From positions 1 through 64,000 of the forward strand of contig BNXY01000006.1 in NCBI GenBank assembly GCA_025999935.1: DNA of 64,000 bases, given 5' to 3'. This document shows positions 34,111 through 43,139 of this stretch, one piece after another; positions within the stretch are counted from its first letter, which is position 1, and each line of letters starts with the position of its first letter. Made by a program: the position numbers and the translations under genes. The notes under the pieces are model-generated. The model did no database searches and was not told the DNA's origin. It saw nothing but the letters and a program-made list of their open reading frames with translations. The DNA is from Bacteroidia bacterium (GTDB lineage: Bacteria; Bacteroidota; Bacteroidia; Bacteroidales; Azobacteroidaceae).

Positions 34111-36168
34111 TTACGCTGTTTTTTCCGGCGCTTTTTCTTCGGGATTTTCCGGCGCCTGAGCCGCAACTTCATCTCCAGTTATTAGACCTTGCTGCTCCAA
34201 TATCTCTTGCGAACGGGAAAGCCATTTCCGTTTGCCGAATATCTTTTCCAAATCGTCGGCATAAATGACTTCTCTTTCAAGTAATACATCCGTCAACGAC
34301 TTGTGCTGATTGCTGCTTTCGGTTAGTATGGACTTCGCTCGCGTATATTGTTCGCTGATAATTCGTTTTACTTCCTCATCAATCAAACGGGCGGTATCGT
34401 CGCTGTAGGGTTTTGAGAAACCCCAATCCTGTCCGCTGGCGTCGTAGTAATTCAAATTCGGCAAGCGGTCGCTCATTCCGTAATAAACCACCATGGCATA
34501 AGCCTGTTTGGTTACTCTTTCCAAGTCATTGGCAGCGCCGGTCGAAATTTTACCCAAAATCAATTCTTCGGCAGCGCGGCCACCCAAAGTGGCGCACATT
34601 TCATCCTGCAACTGCTGATAGGTAGTGATTTGCCGTTCTTCGGGCATATACCAAGCGGCGCCCAAGGCTTTTCCTCGGGGCACAATCGTTACTTTTACCA
34701 AAGGATTGGCATATTCCAGCATCCAACTCAAAGTGGCGTGACCGGCTTCGTGAATTGCAATGGTCCGGCGTTCTTCAACGGTTGTCACTTTTGACTTCTT
34801 TTCCAAACCGCCCACAATCCGATCGACAGCGTTCATAAAATCTTCTTTCTGAACAAATTCCTTGCCATTGCGCGCGGCAATCAAAGCTGCTTCATTGCAT
34901 ACATTGGCAATATCCGCGCCGGAAAATCCCGGTGTTTGGCGGGCCATAAATTCCGTATCTACCGATTGGTCTATTTTGATATTTCGCAAATGCACGACGA
35001 AAATTTCCTTCCGGTCGTTCAGTTCCGGTAAATCCACATTGATTTGCCGGTCGAAACGTCCGGCGCGCAAAAGGGCTTTGTCCAAAATATCCACCCGGTT
35101 GGTCGCTGCCAGAATAATTACTCCGCTGTTGGAACCAAATCCGTCCATTTCCGTTAGCAACTGATTCAAAGTATTTTCCCGCTCATCGTTAGTGCCCATG
35201 TTCGGGTTTCTTCCGCGGGCGCGGCCGACTGCATCAATTTCATCAATAAAGACAATACAGGGCGCTTTTTCTTTTGCCTGGCGGAATAAATCACGCACCC
35301 TTGATGCGCCTACGCCGACAAACATTTCCACAAAGTCAGAGCCTGAAAGAGAGAAGAAAGGCACATCGGCTTCTCCGGCTACGGCTTTCGCCAACAAGGT
35401 TTTACCCGTTCCCGGAGGTCCAACCAACAAGGCGCCTTTGGGGATTTTCGCTCCCAAATCCGTATATTTGGCCGGTTTTTTAAGAAAATCGACAATTTCT
35501 TCCACTTCCTGTTTGGCTTCCGACAGTCCCGCCACATCTTTGAAAGTTATTTTTTGGGATTGCGGCGAGGATTTATCATACAATTGCGCCTTGGTTTTGC
35601 CTACGCTGAATAATCCGCCGCCTCCGCCGCCTGACATTCGCCGCATGATAAATATCCACAGAAAAACCAAAAGTAATACCGGAAGAATATTTAAAAGAAT
35701 AGACCACAATAAGTTGTTGCCCTCGTCGTAAGTTATCGTGGCGTTAATTTCGTTTTTGTTTACCCATCTTTCGTAAAAATCAGTAAACTTGTCCGCTGAA
35801 GGTATCGTAACCGTAATGGTGGCGTCTCCCTCCTTTTTAAGCGGATTTTTACCGGGAAAACTTGGAATGGTATTAGGCTCTAAAATGCCGGAAACCAATT
35901 CCGGTTTGATGGTTGCAACGACTTTCTTATTGGACAGATTGACCGACATCTTACTGAAGGTATTGTCTTCCGCCAATTTCTGAAATTCCGACCAACCTAC
36001 ATCTTTATTGTTAACAGGCGTATTGTTTGTGAAAAAAACAGCCATTAACATGATAATAATCAGGCCGTATATCCAAGTCATGTTGAATTTGAAAGGCTTA
36101 TTATTATTCGGCCCCATTCCCCCCGGCAAATCGGGTTTCTTGTTGTTATTTTTATCGTTTTCGCTCAT
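34111..36168 (-). CDS. ftsH: ATP-dependent zinc metalloprotease FtsH
   Basis: A membrane-bound AAA+ protease of 685 residues that degrades misfolded membrane proteins and some regulators. It has two membrane helices (near 30-48 and 155-175) around a periplasmic domain. Walker A is [13 protein letters not shown] near 233, and Walker B is [16 protein letters not shown] near 288. The second region of homology is [20 protein letters not shown]. The zinc motif is HEAGH near 451, with a later Asp ligand. The tail after residue 650 is short and acidic ([17 protein letters not shown]). It lies downstream of rsfS with a 4-base overlap. Confidence 0.98.
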   Translation of the reverse strand: MSENDKNNNKKPDLPGGMGPNNNKPFKFNMTWIYGLIIIMLMAVFFTNNTPVNNKDVGWSEFQKLAEDNTFSKMSVNLSNKKVVATIKPELVSGILEPNTIPSFPGKNPLKKEGDATITVTIPSADKFTDFYERWVNKNEINATITYDEGNNLLWSILLNILPVLLLVFLWIFIMRRMSGGGGGGLFSVGKTKAQLYDKSSPQSQKITFKDVAGLSEAKQEVEEIVDFLKKPAKYTDLGAKIPKGALLVGPPGTGKTLLAKAVAGEADVPFFSLSGSDFVEMFVGVGASRVRDLFRQAKEKAPCIVFIDEIDAVGRARGRNPNMGTNDERENTLNQLLTEMDGFGSNSGVIILAATNRVDILDKALLRAGRFDRQINVDLPELNDRKEIFVVHLRNIKIDQSVDTEFMARQTPGFSGADIANVCNEAALIAARNGKEFVQKEDFMNAVDRIVGGLEKKSKVTTVEERRTIAIHEAGHATLSWMLEYANPLVKVTIVPRGKALGAAWYMPEERQITTYQQLQDEMCATLGGRAAEELILGKISTGAANDLERVTKQAYAMVVYYGMSDRLPNLNYYDASGQDWGFSKPYSDDTARLIDEEVKRIISEQYTRAKSILTESSNQHKSLTDVLLEREVIYADDLEKIFGKRKWLSRSQEILEQQGLITGDEVAAQAPENPEEKAPEKTA

Positions 36169-36524
36169 AAAATATCAGGAATTTCAGTAACATCAGCATC
36201 CGCCCATAAATTTTCCAAGTTATAATATTCCCTGATTTCGGGAATAAATATATGTATCATAACCGTTCCGTAGTCCATGGCTATCCATTGGGCTTCCCGC
36301 ATTCCTACGGCTCCCATCGGTTTTTCACGCAACTTTTCATAAACCAAATCCCATACCGAATCAGACAAAGCCGAAACTTGCGTAGGTGTATTCCCTTGAC
36401 AAATAATGAAATATTGACAAATAGAGCCTTCTAATTCAGACAAGTTCATAGTTATAATCCGCTTCCCTTTTTTCTCTTGTAACGCTTCTGTTATCGTATC
36501 TACTAAAATTTTTGTTTCTCCCAT
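36165..36524 (-). CDS. rsfS: Ribosome silencing factor RsfS
   Basis: A 119-residue protein of the DUF143/RsfS fold that binds ribosomal protein L14 and blocks subunit joining in slow growth. Signature stretches are ICQYFIICQGNTPTQVSALS and AQWIAMDYGTVMIHIFIPEI, with the usual REYYNLENLWADA near the end. The length is typical. It overlaps the ftsH ATG by 4 bases and is first in the rsfS-ftsH-cdsA operon. It has its own promoter about 96 bases upstream. Confidence 0.95.
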   Translation of the reverse strand: MGETKILVDTITEALQEKKGKRIITMNLSELEGSICQYFIICQGNTPTQVSALSDSVWDLVYEKLREKPMGAVGMREAQWIAMDYGTVMIHIFIPEIREYYNLENLWADADVTEIPDIL

Positions 36525-36619
36525 TCAAATATTTTTATTGTTTTTTTATTTCTACACAAACCGGCCGTTTTTAACATCCGGCCCTATTTACCGCTGAACG
36601 GTTTTATCATTGTAGCTTG

Positions 36620-36627
36620 CAAAGATA
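36620..36627 (-). promoter_or_regulatory. -7 box for rsfS-ftsH-cdsA
   Basis: CAAAGATA on the plus strand is TATCTTTG on the minus strand, a perfect match, 95 bases upstream of the rsfS ATG. Confidence 0.5.
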
Positions 36628-36741
36628 GTGTGTTTTTTTGTTTATTCAATAAATTTAGTGCAAAAACAAAATGATAATGCAAAATTTGGAATTGACAGCT
36701 ATTTATTTCTTCTCTATTTTAGAATTATTTAACATTAATTC

Positions 36742-36773
36742 TTTGTCTGTCTAAAAAATTAGACGTATGTTTG
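36742..36773 (+). promoter_or_regulatory. Complete -33/-7 promoter of the GLPGLI-M56 operon
   Basis: TTTG at 36742-36745 and TATGTTTG at 36766-36773 have a spacer of exactly 20, the textbook Bacteroidetes arrangement. The first ATG of the operon (36808) follows 34 bases later, which rules out the GTG at 36778 as the start. Confidence 0.7.
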
Positions 36774-36807
36774 TGCCGTGAATTATAAATTAAAAAAATA
36801 TCTACTT

Positions 36808-37677
36808 ATGAAACGTTGGTTATTTTTGATTGCGCTACTGATGCCTATAGGGGTGTATTCGCAGATAAACATTCAGATGGGCGCCCAAAAACCGGTAAAG
36901 AATGAGGTTATCGATACCGGGGTGATTCGTGTTTTTTATGAATTATTGTCGGTTGCCGATCCGGAAAAGCCGGATAAAACAACTAAAGATTATTTGGTTT
37001 TGGAAATCGGGGAAAAAGGTATTTCCCGCTTTTACAGTGACAATAAACGCCGGCAGGATTCAATCATGGCCGAATTGATTAAAATAAATCCTACTCGGAT
37101 TGATATGGGAAAAGCCCTGAAAGATAACGGTATTTCATCGGGTGGCGATCAACGGGAAGTTTTTAAAAATTATCCTTCCGGAAAAATTATGGTAACCGAC
37201 CATATTGTTTCGTCCGATTATCTTTATGAAGAAAATTTGAATGATATTCAATGGCAAATCGGCACAGACACGGTAACGATTTTGTCCTATTTGTGTCAGA
37301 AAGCAACGGCCGATTTTCGCGGAAGGCATTACGAAGCTTGGTTTGCCCCTGATTTACCCATCAACGACGGGCCTTGGAAATTCATGGGCTTGCCCGGATT
37401 GATTCTGTCCATTCAAGATGTTGATAAACACTATCAATTTCAGGCGATTGGATTGGAAAATTCGACACTTCCGGTAAATTTTCCGAAAAAAGATTATTTG
37501 AAAACTTCCCGCAAAGAAGTGGAAAAAATTCAAAAGCGATTTATCGAAGACCCCATGGGATTTATTACCGCTTCCATGCCGGGGACTAATATCCAAATAA
37601 AAATGATGGATGAAACCGGCAGTGAAAAAACCGGCAGTGAAATTAAATTTCCGTATAACCCCATAGAATTAGAATAA
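36808..37677 (+). CDS. GLPGLI family protein (first copy)
   Basis: A 289-residue secreted or outer-membrane-associated protein with a signal peptide (LFLIALLMPIGVYSQ). The family hallmark is APDLPINDGPWKFMGLPGLI near residue 180, followed by a beta-rich tail. It has no membrane helix besides the signal. GLPGLI proteins (TIGR01200) are common in Bacteroidetes and their molecular role is not known. A second copy follows after one base and a TonB-receptor-like barrel follows that. The last residues repeat KTGSE (a 15-base duplication near 37615-37644), possibly slippage. It is first in a five-gene operon ending in BlaI and M56. Confidence 0.9.
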   Translation: MKRWLFLIALLMPIGVYSQINIQMGAQKPVKNEVIDTGVIRVFYELLSVADPEKPDKTTKDYLVLEIGEKGISRFYSDNKRRQDSIMAELIKINPTRIDMGKALKDNGISSGGDQREVFKNYPSGKIMVTDHIVSSDYLYEENLNDIQWQIGTDTVTILSYLCQKATADFRGRHYEAWFAPDLPINDGPWKFMGLPGLILSIQDVDKHYQFQAIGLENSTLPVNFPKKDYLKTSRKEVEKIQKRFIEDPMGFITASMPGTNIQIKMMDETGSEKTGSEIKFPYNPIELE

Positions 37678-37678
37678 A

Positions 37679-38566
37679 ATGAAAAAAATTGTATTATCAA
37701 TCTTTTTTGCCACGGTGGTTTATCCGGCATTTACACAGGATGTTGTTGTAGTTGGTTCCGCTACTGCCGGCCGGAAAGGAGAAGAAATGGGAAAAGAATA
37801 CTTGGACATGGCGACTGTCAGGGTTTATTATTATTTTACCCAAAAGGAAAAGGCGAATGACAAATCGTTTGTTCGTCACGACACAATGACTTTAGATATC
37901 GGCGCTCAAATGTCGCATTATTACGATATGACCCGGCCAAAAAAGGATGCTGAATCTCCGCTTAATCAATTAGACCCAAACAGGATTCAAACGATTTCGG
38001 TTTTAAAAGGCAACAGTGCAGATGAATTTGATAATTTTCTTGGAGAAAAACATGAACAGAATTATTTTGACGGGACTTCGGAAAAAATTTATAAAAACCG
38101 CATCAGCGGCCGGCTTACGCTTATTGATAATGCAAATGGTCTTTACCGGTGCGACGATCCGGTCGGTTTGCTTAACTGGGAAATTACGTCGGATACCGCA
38201 ACCATTCTTGATTACAGTTGCCAAAAAGCGAAAATTCGTTTTCGTGGAAGGGATTATGAGGCTTGGTTTGCGCCGGAGATTCCCATTAATGACGGCCCTT
38301 GGAAGTTTTTCGGCTTGCCGGGATTGATTGTCAAAGTAAATGATGCAGAGGGATTGGTCGCTTTTGAATGTGTGGGTTTACAAAATTTGGATACGCCTTA
38401 TGAAATCGGAATTCCCCAGGGGAAATACATTCAATGCAATCGCAAAGAATTGGAGAAAGTCATCAGAGAACGAGGCGCATCCATGCGTGTTTTTGTCAAT
38501 GGCGGCAATGTTGTCATTGCAGGTAAAAGTTTAAGTCCTTCCTTTAAGTTTTTGGAATTAGAATGA
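37679..38566 (+). CDS. GLPGLI family protein (second copy)
   Basis: A 295-residue paralogue of the preceding protein with a signal peptide (IVLSIFFATVVYPAFTQ). The shared core is YEAWFAPEIPINDGPWKFFG and then LPGLIVKVNDAEGL. Both proteins also share NWEITSDTATILDY/WQIGTDTVTILSY and a QKAxxxFRGRxYEAWFAP stretch, so the pair arose by tandem duplication. Identity is modest outside that core. It overlaps the next gene by 4 bases (ATGA at 38563-38566), so its translation is coupled to the outer-membrane barrel, which it may work with. Confidence 0.9.
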   Translation: MKKIVLSIFFATVVYPAFTQDVVVVGSATAGRKGEEMGKEYLDMATVRVYYYFTQKEKANDKSFVRHDTMTLDIGAQMSHYYDMTRPKKDAESPLNQLDPNRIQTISVLKGNSADEFDNFLGEKHEQNYFDGTSEKIYKNRISGRLTLIDNANGLYRCDDPVGLLNWEITSDTATILDYSCQKAKIRFRGRDYEAWFAPEIPINDGPWKFFGLPGLIVKVNDAEGLVAFECVGLQNLDTPYEIGIPQGKYIQCNRKELEKVIRERGASMRVFVNGGNVVIAGKSLSPSFKFLELE

Positions 38567-41304
38567 AAAAAAAATTATCTGTCCTCTGTCATTGCGGACT
38601 TGATCCGCAATCTCATGATGGCCGCTTAATGATTGTAAGGGGATTGCGGGTCAAGCCCGCAATGACAATTTTTCTATTATTGATGTTTTCCATCGTTTCC
38701 AGTGCTCAGACTGTAATTCAGGGAACGGTTAAGGATGTGCAGGATAATAAGGGAGTCAATGGGATTAATGTGATGCTACAAGAACCCGGCAATTCGGCCA
38801 TATCCGCTTTTGCCATGACGGATATCAATGGAAAATACAAATTGGAATACAAAGGCGAAAAAGATTCCGTCACGATTTCAGCATCCGGATTCAATATTCA
38901 AAAGCAACTAAAAACCGTTGCTCGAAAAAATCAGACAGTAGATTTTGCGGTTTCATTTGAATCGATTTCCCTGAAAGAGGTGAAAATCACGCCTCCGAAA
39001 ATCAGACAGCGCGGCGATACCATCAATTATTTGGTGGATGGTTTTATCGACAAAAACGACCGAACCATCGGCGATGTTTTGAAGAAATTGCCGGGAATTG
39101 ATGTCAAGGAAAGCGGTCAGATACTTTATCAGAATGAACCCATCAATAAAATGTATGTTGAGGGTTTGGATTTGTTGGGCGGACGTTACGGGATTGCAAC
39201 GAACAACATTCAGGCGAAAGATGTGCAAAGTGTGGAAGTGCTCGAAAATCATCAACCGATAAAGGCCTTGAAAGACCGGGTTTTGTCGGAACAGGCGGCG
39301 CTTAATCTGAAGTTGAAGGATTCGGCCAAGGGAACGATTACTTCCAACGGACTGCTGGGCGCAGGCGCTTCGCCGCTTCTTTTGGCAGGGGAAATAACCG
39401 GCATGTATTTTACGAAAGGCCGGCAGAATATTACGACTTACAAGGGAAATAATACCGGAAACGATGTCAGTCGCGACTTAAATTCATTTTATTCTAATGC
39501 TGCCAGTCAGATGTCGGGCGGAGGTTTGCTTAGTGTTCAATCGCCGTCGTCGCCGTCAATCAGCCAGAAACGTTATTTGTTTAATCGCGCCAATGCTTTC
39601 ACTTTCAATAATCTATGGAAATTGAAAAGCGATTATCAACTGAATGCCAATATCCACTATCTGAACGACCGGATTGATAAAAGCAGTTTAGACCACACGG
39701 AATATTATTTGCCGGGAGATAATTTGGTGCGGATTGAAGAAAAAATTAATTCCCGGCTTTACAGCAATCGTGCGGATGCCGAATTTCAATTGTCCGGAAA
39801 TAAAGACAAATTCTACCTGAACAATTTACTGAAAATAACCGGAGCGTGGGACAATGAGCGCGGTAACGCCATCGGTGCGGACAGCGTTCGCCAACGCTTG
39901 GATAAACCGAATTACGGGATTAATAATACTTTTAACTGGGTTAAGAATTACGAAAAAACCGCTTTGAATATTTCTTCTTTCAATGGATTTTCAACATCGC
40001 CCCATACTTTAACGGTCAATCCCGTGCTCTACGACAACCTGTTTGAGCAGTCAACGAGTGCGGAAGCGATGCGGCAGTCCGTGACTTTGAATAATTTCCG
40101 TTCCATCACTACGGCATCGGCAGGTTATGACAAAGGCAAATTGAGTCAGAATTACGCCTTGAGTTTTCGGGCGGATTTGCAGCATTTAAATTCAGATTTG
40201 CAGGGAGTTGCGGGTCAAGCCGGCAATGACAAGTTGAATACTGTCCCCGATTCTTTGCGGAACGATTTGCAATGGAACAAATTGGAATGGCTTTTTACGC
40301 CCCGCTATACCTATATATATAATGATTGGCGGTTAAGTTTTTCTTTACCGTTCAATTACACCGCTTTGTTTATCGACGACCAAGTGAGAAAGAAGGAAGA
40401 AAACTATTCTCGCCTGTATTTCAATCCCTCGTTCATGGTTCAATACAAAATGTCGGCTTATTGGGATATGTATGCAAATGCAAGTTATTCAAACGGTATG
40501 GGAGGTATCAGCAACGAATATGCCGGATACATCATGCGTTCTTACCGCAATTTGATGCGCAATGAAGGGGATTTGTACGAAACGAAATCACAGAGTTACA
40601 GCATTAACCTGAATTACCGGAATCCCATCAAATCTGTATTCGGAAATGCCCGCGTTGCTTATTCCAATAGCAAAGCAAATTTGCTGTATGGTTACGATTT
40701 TGACGGAATCTTGCAGGTACAGAAATCATTGGCCCTTCCAAACAGGAGAGAAGGTATTTCTTCGGAATTTAACTTGAATAAAACGGTCGATGTCCTTGCA
40801 TCCACCATCCGATTGGGCGGAGCCTATTCCACATCCACTTCTTCGCAATTGGTTCAGGGAGAAATTATCAAATACGGCAGCGAACGCTATTCGCTCACTC
40901 CGGCCATAAACACGAAACTTCAATCCTGGTCAAGTTTTTCTTACAGTATTACTTTCAGCGAGAGCCAAACACGATTAAAATCCGGAAACAATGATTTAGA
41001 TCCCATCCGAACGGTTTCTCAACGCGCCAATTTCAATCTTTTTCCCTTGAAAGGACTGACTGTCAATTTGGAATACGAATATTTCTACAACAATGCCATC
41101 GCTTCCGGAAGCCGCACCATGTCGTTCGGCGATGTCGGAGTAAAATATAAATGGAATAAGCTGGAATTTTTGTTGAATTACACCAATATTTTCAATTCCA
41201 AACAATATATTTCGGCATCGTATAGCGACATCAGTTCTTATTATTATGCCTACGACTTGCGTTCGGCGGAAGTTTTATTAAGTGTTCGATTTAAAATAAA
41301 ATAA
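38563..41304 (+). CDS. TonB-receptor-like outer-membrane barrel with carboxypeptidase-like domain
   Basis: A 913-residue protein. A carboxypeptidase-regulatory-like domain is near residues 55-130 (GTVKDVQDNKGVNGINVMLQ). A plug domain follows near 145-260 (IGDVLKKLPGIDVKESGQIL), then a large barrel with an N-to-C aromatic pattern ending LLSVRFKIK. The outer-membrane barrels of the GLPGLI-associated type are relatives of SusC but shorter and without a partner SusD. The N-terminal signal peptide is split: MKKKLSVL, then 27 in-frame residues from a REP-like element, then IFLLLMFSIVSSAQ. Another REP arm is at 40205-40231. Secretion probably still works from a long n-region. The substrate is unknown. 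Confidence 0.85.
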   Translation: MKKKLSVLCHCGLDPQSHDGRLMIVRGLRVKPAMTIFLLLMFSIVSSAQTVIQGTVKDVQDNKGVNGINVMLQEPGNSAISAFAMTDINGKYKLEYKGEKDSVTISASGFNIQKQLKTVARKNQTVDFAVSFESISLKEVKITPPKIRQRGDTINYLVDGFIDKNDRTIGDVLKKLPGIDVKESGQILYQNEPINKMYVEGLDLLGGRYGIATNNIQAKDVQSVEVLENHQPIKALKDRVLSEQAALNLKLKDSAKGTITSNGLLGAGASPLLLAGEITGMYFTKGRQNITTYKGNNTGNDVSRDLNSFYSNAASQMSGGGLLSVQSPSSPSISQKRYLFNRANAFTFNNLWKLKSDYQLNANIHYLNDRIDKSSLDHTEYYLPGDNLVRIEEKINSRLYSNRADAEFQLSGNKDKFYLNNLLKITGAWDNERGNAIGADSVRQRLDKPNYGINNTFNWVKNYEKTALNISSFNGFSTSPHTLTVNPVLYDNLFEQSTSAEAMRQSVTLNNFRSITTASAGYDKGKLSQNYALSFRADLQHLNSDLQGVAGQAGNDKLNTVPDSLRNDLQWNKLEWLFTPRYTYIYNDWRLSFSLPFNYTALFIDDQVRKKEENYSRLYFNPSFMVQYKMSAYWDMYANASYSNGMGGISNEYAGYIMRSYRNLMRNEGDLYETKSQSYSINLNYRNPIKSVFGNARVAYSNSKANLLYGYDFDGILQVQKSLALPNRREGISSEFNLNKTVDVLASTIRLGGAYSTSTSSQLVQGEIIKYGSERYSLTPAINTKLQSWSSFSYSITFSESQTRLKSGNNDLDPIRTVSQRANFNLFPLKGLTVNLEYEYFYNNAIASGSRTMSFGDVGVKYKWNKLEFLLNYTNIFNSKQYISASYSDISSYYYAYDLRSAEVLLSVRFKIK
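38588..38666. repeat. REP-like inverted repeat inserted in a signal-peptide coding region
   Basis: The left arm GTCATTGCGGACTTGATCCG continues as CAATC to 38612. The right arm 38641-38666 ends GGGTCAAGCCCGCAATGAC. The arms are near-perfect inverted copies of each other, and each is also a small hairpin. With one flanking base on each side the insert is 81 bases (27 codons) and keeps the frame. Confidence 0.88.
40205..40231. repeat. REP-like half-element inside the barrel gene
   Basis: AGTTGCGGGTCAAGCCGGCA followed by ATGACAA is a right arm of the same family. It is translated in frame as GVAGQAGND near residue 548, probably in an extracellular loop of the barrel. Confidence 0.65.
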
Positions 41305-41306
41305 TT

Positions 41307-41690
41307 ATGGTATTACAATTAACAAAAGCGGAAGAGCAGGTAATGAAAATCCTGTGGAGCATAGAACAGGGAACCGTCCAGGATATGCTGGAACGATTCG
41401 AGCCGCCCAAACCGGCCCGCACCACTGTTGCTACAATTCTCAGTATCTTGGAAAACAAAGGATTCGTCCAACATGAAAATGGAGGGAAAGCAAATATTTA
41501 TTCTCCGTTAATGAAGAAAAAAGAATATTCCAAATTCCAATTATCCGGCGTGATGAAGAATTATTTCGACAATTCGTTTGCCTCTATGGCCTCATTCTTC
41601 GCAAAAGAAAACAATCTTTCTTTGGAAGAATTGGATTCGTTATTGGAAGAAACAAGGGAAGCTTTGCGTAAAGAAAAAATAAAAAAATAA
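41307..41690 (+). CDS. BlaI/MecI/CopY-family transcriptional repressor
   Basis: A 127-residue winged-helix repressor. The N-terminal region has LTKAEEQVMKILWSIEQGTV and then PARTTVATILSILENKGFVQ, which is the recognition helix and wing of BlaI. A helical dimerisation tail follows. BlaI proteins are cleaved or released when a partner BlaR1-type M56 protease senses a signal. The M56 gene follows 4 bases later, so this is the normal repressor/sensor pair. The likely target is the operon's own promoter at 36742-36773, but no clear dyad operator was found there. Confidence 0.93.
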   Translation: MVLQLTKAEEQVMKILWSIEQGTVQDMLERFEPPKPARTTVATILSILENKGFVQHENGGKANIYSPLMKKKEYSKFQLSGVMKNYFDNSFASMASFFAKENNLSLEELDSLLEETREALRKEKIKK

Positions 41691-41694
41691 CATT

Positions 41695-42951
41695 ATGGAA
41701 AACTTTATTTTCTATCTGCTTAAATCCGGAATCTGGATTACCGTTTTCTGGTTGATTTACCGGCTGTTTCTTCGGAAAGAAACTTTCTTTCAATTCAACC
41801 GCTACTTCTTGTTGGCCGGTTTACCGGCATCCTTTGCCTTGGCATTGTGTCAATACCGCTACCCTGTCCACCTGAATCTCCAATTAATGATTGCGCCCGA
41901 AGCGGTTGCCGCACAACCGGCGCCAACGGGTTTGCTTATCGGATGGCCGGTCGTTTTTGTTGCGATTTATGTTGTAGGCATGTTTGTTGTATTGATGCAT
42001 CATCTCATTGGATTAAACAAAATCGGCCGTTTGATACGGAAGCAAAAATCAAGTATCCATACGAAACCGCCGGTTATTGAAATACCGCAGATTCAATCTG
42101 CCTTTTCTTTTTTCGGATATGTGTTTATGGATAAAACTGCAAACCTTTCCGAGGTGGAAAAGCGATTGATTCTGGAACACGAAACGGCGCATATTGAACA
42201 ACGTCACTGGATGGATTTGCTGCTGTCTCAAATGGTGTGCGCCTTGCAATGGTTCAATCCCTTTGTCTGGTTGTACCGGAGCGCCGTTAAACAGAATCAC
42301 GAATTTTTGGCCGACCGTTCGGTTATCCAAAAAGGAAATTCCCAAGCGGTTTACCATGCCGCATTAATCAATTACACATTAAAAGCGCCTGTTTTTGCTT
42401 TAGCAAACGCATTTGCAACTCACAAATTTAAACGAATCAACATGATGAAAAAGAATGTTTCCAAACCGGCGAAAAAATTCGCCGCATTGTTATTAATCCC
42501 CGCATTAGCCGTCTTCTTATGGGCTTTTGCCAAACCGGAGTATAAATATGCCATCTCCGTTCATTCGGAACCGGAAATGGTAGCTGTTAAAGATACGATT
42601 ATCATTACCACGGATAAAGAGCCGGAAGGGATAACCGTTATCACAAAAGGAAAAGTGAAGAATGTAAAAACAATTGGCAGTACAAAAACAGAGGAACGAG
42701 TTGTAAATTCGGATTCAGTTGTTGTTATTGGATACGGGTCAATGAAAAAAATGACCGTAACATCAACAAATACCACACATTCAGGCAAAGACCCGCTTTT
42801 TATTGTGGATGGCAAAGTAGTCTCTTCTATAGATAAGTTAAATGAAAAAGACATTCATTCAATTTCCGTACTGAAAGATGGGGCAGCCACATCGATATAT
42901 GGAGATGCGGGGAAAAACGGTGTTATCTTGATTACAACGAAAGCCGATTAA
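41695..42951 (+). CDS. M56-family (BlaR1-like) membrane metallopeptidase with plug-like C-terminus
   Basis: A 418-residue protein. It has an N-terminal four-helix membrane region, with the zinc site HETAHIEQRHWMD near 162-174 and a further Glu downstream (the M56 HExxH type). After a membrane helix near 263-283 (FAALLLIPALAVFLWAFAK) comes a periplasmic tail. That tail ends in a stretch resembling a TonB-receptor plug: DPLFIVDGKVVSSIDKLNEK, then SVLKDGAATSIYGDAGKNGV and ILITTK. Plug-like tails on M56 proteins occur in Bacteroidetes, and their purpose is not established. It pairs with the BlaI repressor and is the last gene of the GLPGLI operon. Confidence 0.88.
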   Translation: MENFIFYLLKSGIWITVFWLIYRLFLRKETFFQFNRYFLLAGLPASFALALCQYRYPVHLNLQLMIAPEAVAAQPAPTGLLIGWPVVFVAIYVVGMFVVLMHHLIGLNKIGRLIRKQKSSIHTKPPVIEIPQIQSAFSFFGYVFMDKTANLSEVEKRLILEHETAHIEQRHWMDLLLSQMVCALQWFNPFVWLYRSAVKQNHEFLADRSVIQKGNSQAVYHAALINYTLKAPVFALANAFATHKFKRINMMKKNVSKPAKKFAALLLIPALAVFLWAFAKPEYKYAISVHSEPEMVAVKDTIIITTDKEPEGITVITKGKVKNVKTIGSTKTEERVVNSDSVVVIGYGSMKKMTVTSTNTTHSGKDPLFIVDGKVVSSIDKLNEKDIHSISVLKDGAATSIYGDAGKNGVILITTKAD

Positions 42952-42961
42952 CGACATTTTG

Positions 42962-42987
42962 GGATGGCAGGTCAAGCCCGCCATGAC
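42962..42987. repeat. REP-like half-element between genes
   Basis: GGATGGCAGGTCAAGCCCGC then CATGAC is another right arm of the same repeat family, 10 bases after the M56 stop. The stem GGCaGG...CCcGCC is imperfect. It could double as a transcript-end hairpin. Confidence 0.65.
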
Positions 42988-43073
42988 AAAAGAGAAATGT
43001 AAATAATTATTTAACAACTCAAAAAAAGATTTAGCTTTTTATTTTAAAATTTTTCTATTTGAAAGAAAAATTG

Positions 43074-43081
43074 TATCTTTG
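43074..43081 (+). promoter_or_regulatory. -7 box for pckA
   Basis: TATCTTTG, a perfect -7 match, 58 bases before the ATG at 43140. A TTTG at 43058-43061 is too close to be the -33 box. Confidence 0.5.
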
Positions 43082-43139
43082 CACTCTCTAAATCATATTG
43101 ATATATACAATAATTATTATAAAATTAAAAATTTTAAAA

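Noticed and set aside
34101..34172. Basic N-terminal extension of CdsA ([20 protein letters not shown])
   Set aside because: It overlaps the ftsH 3' end in another frame, and CdsA normally starts at the MKNLITRLITG segment.
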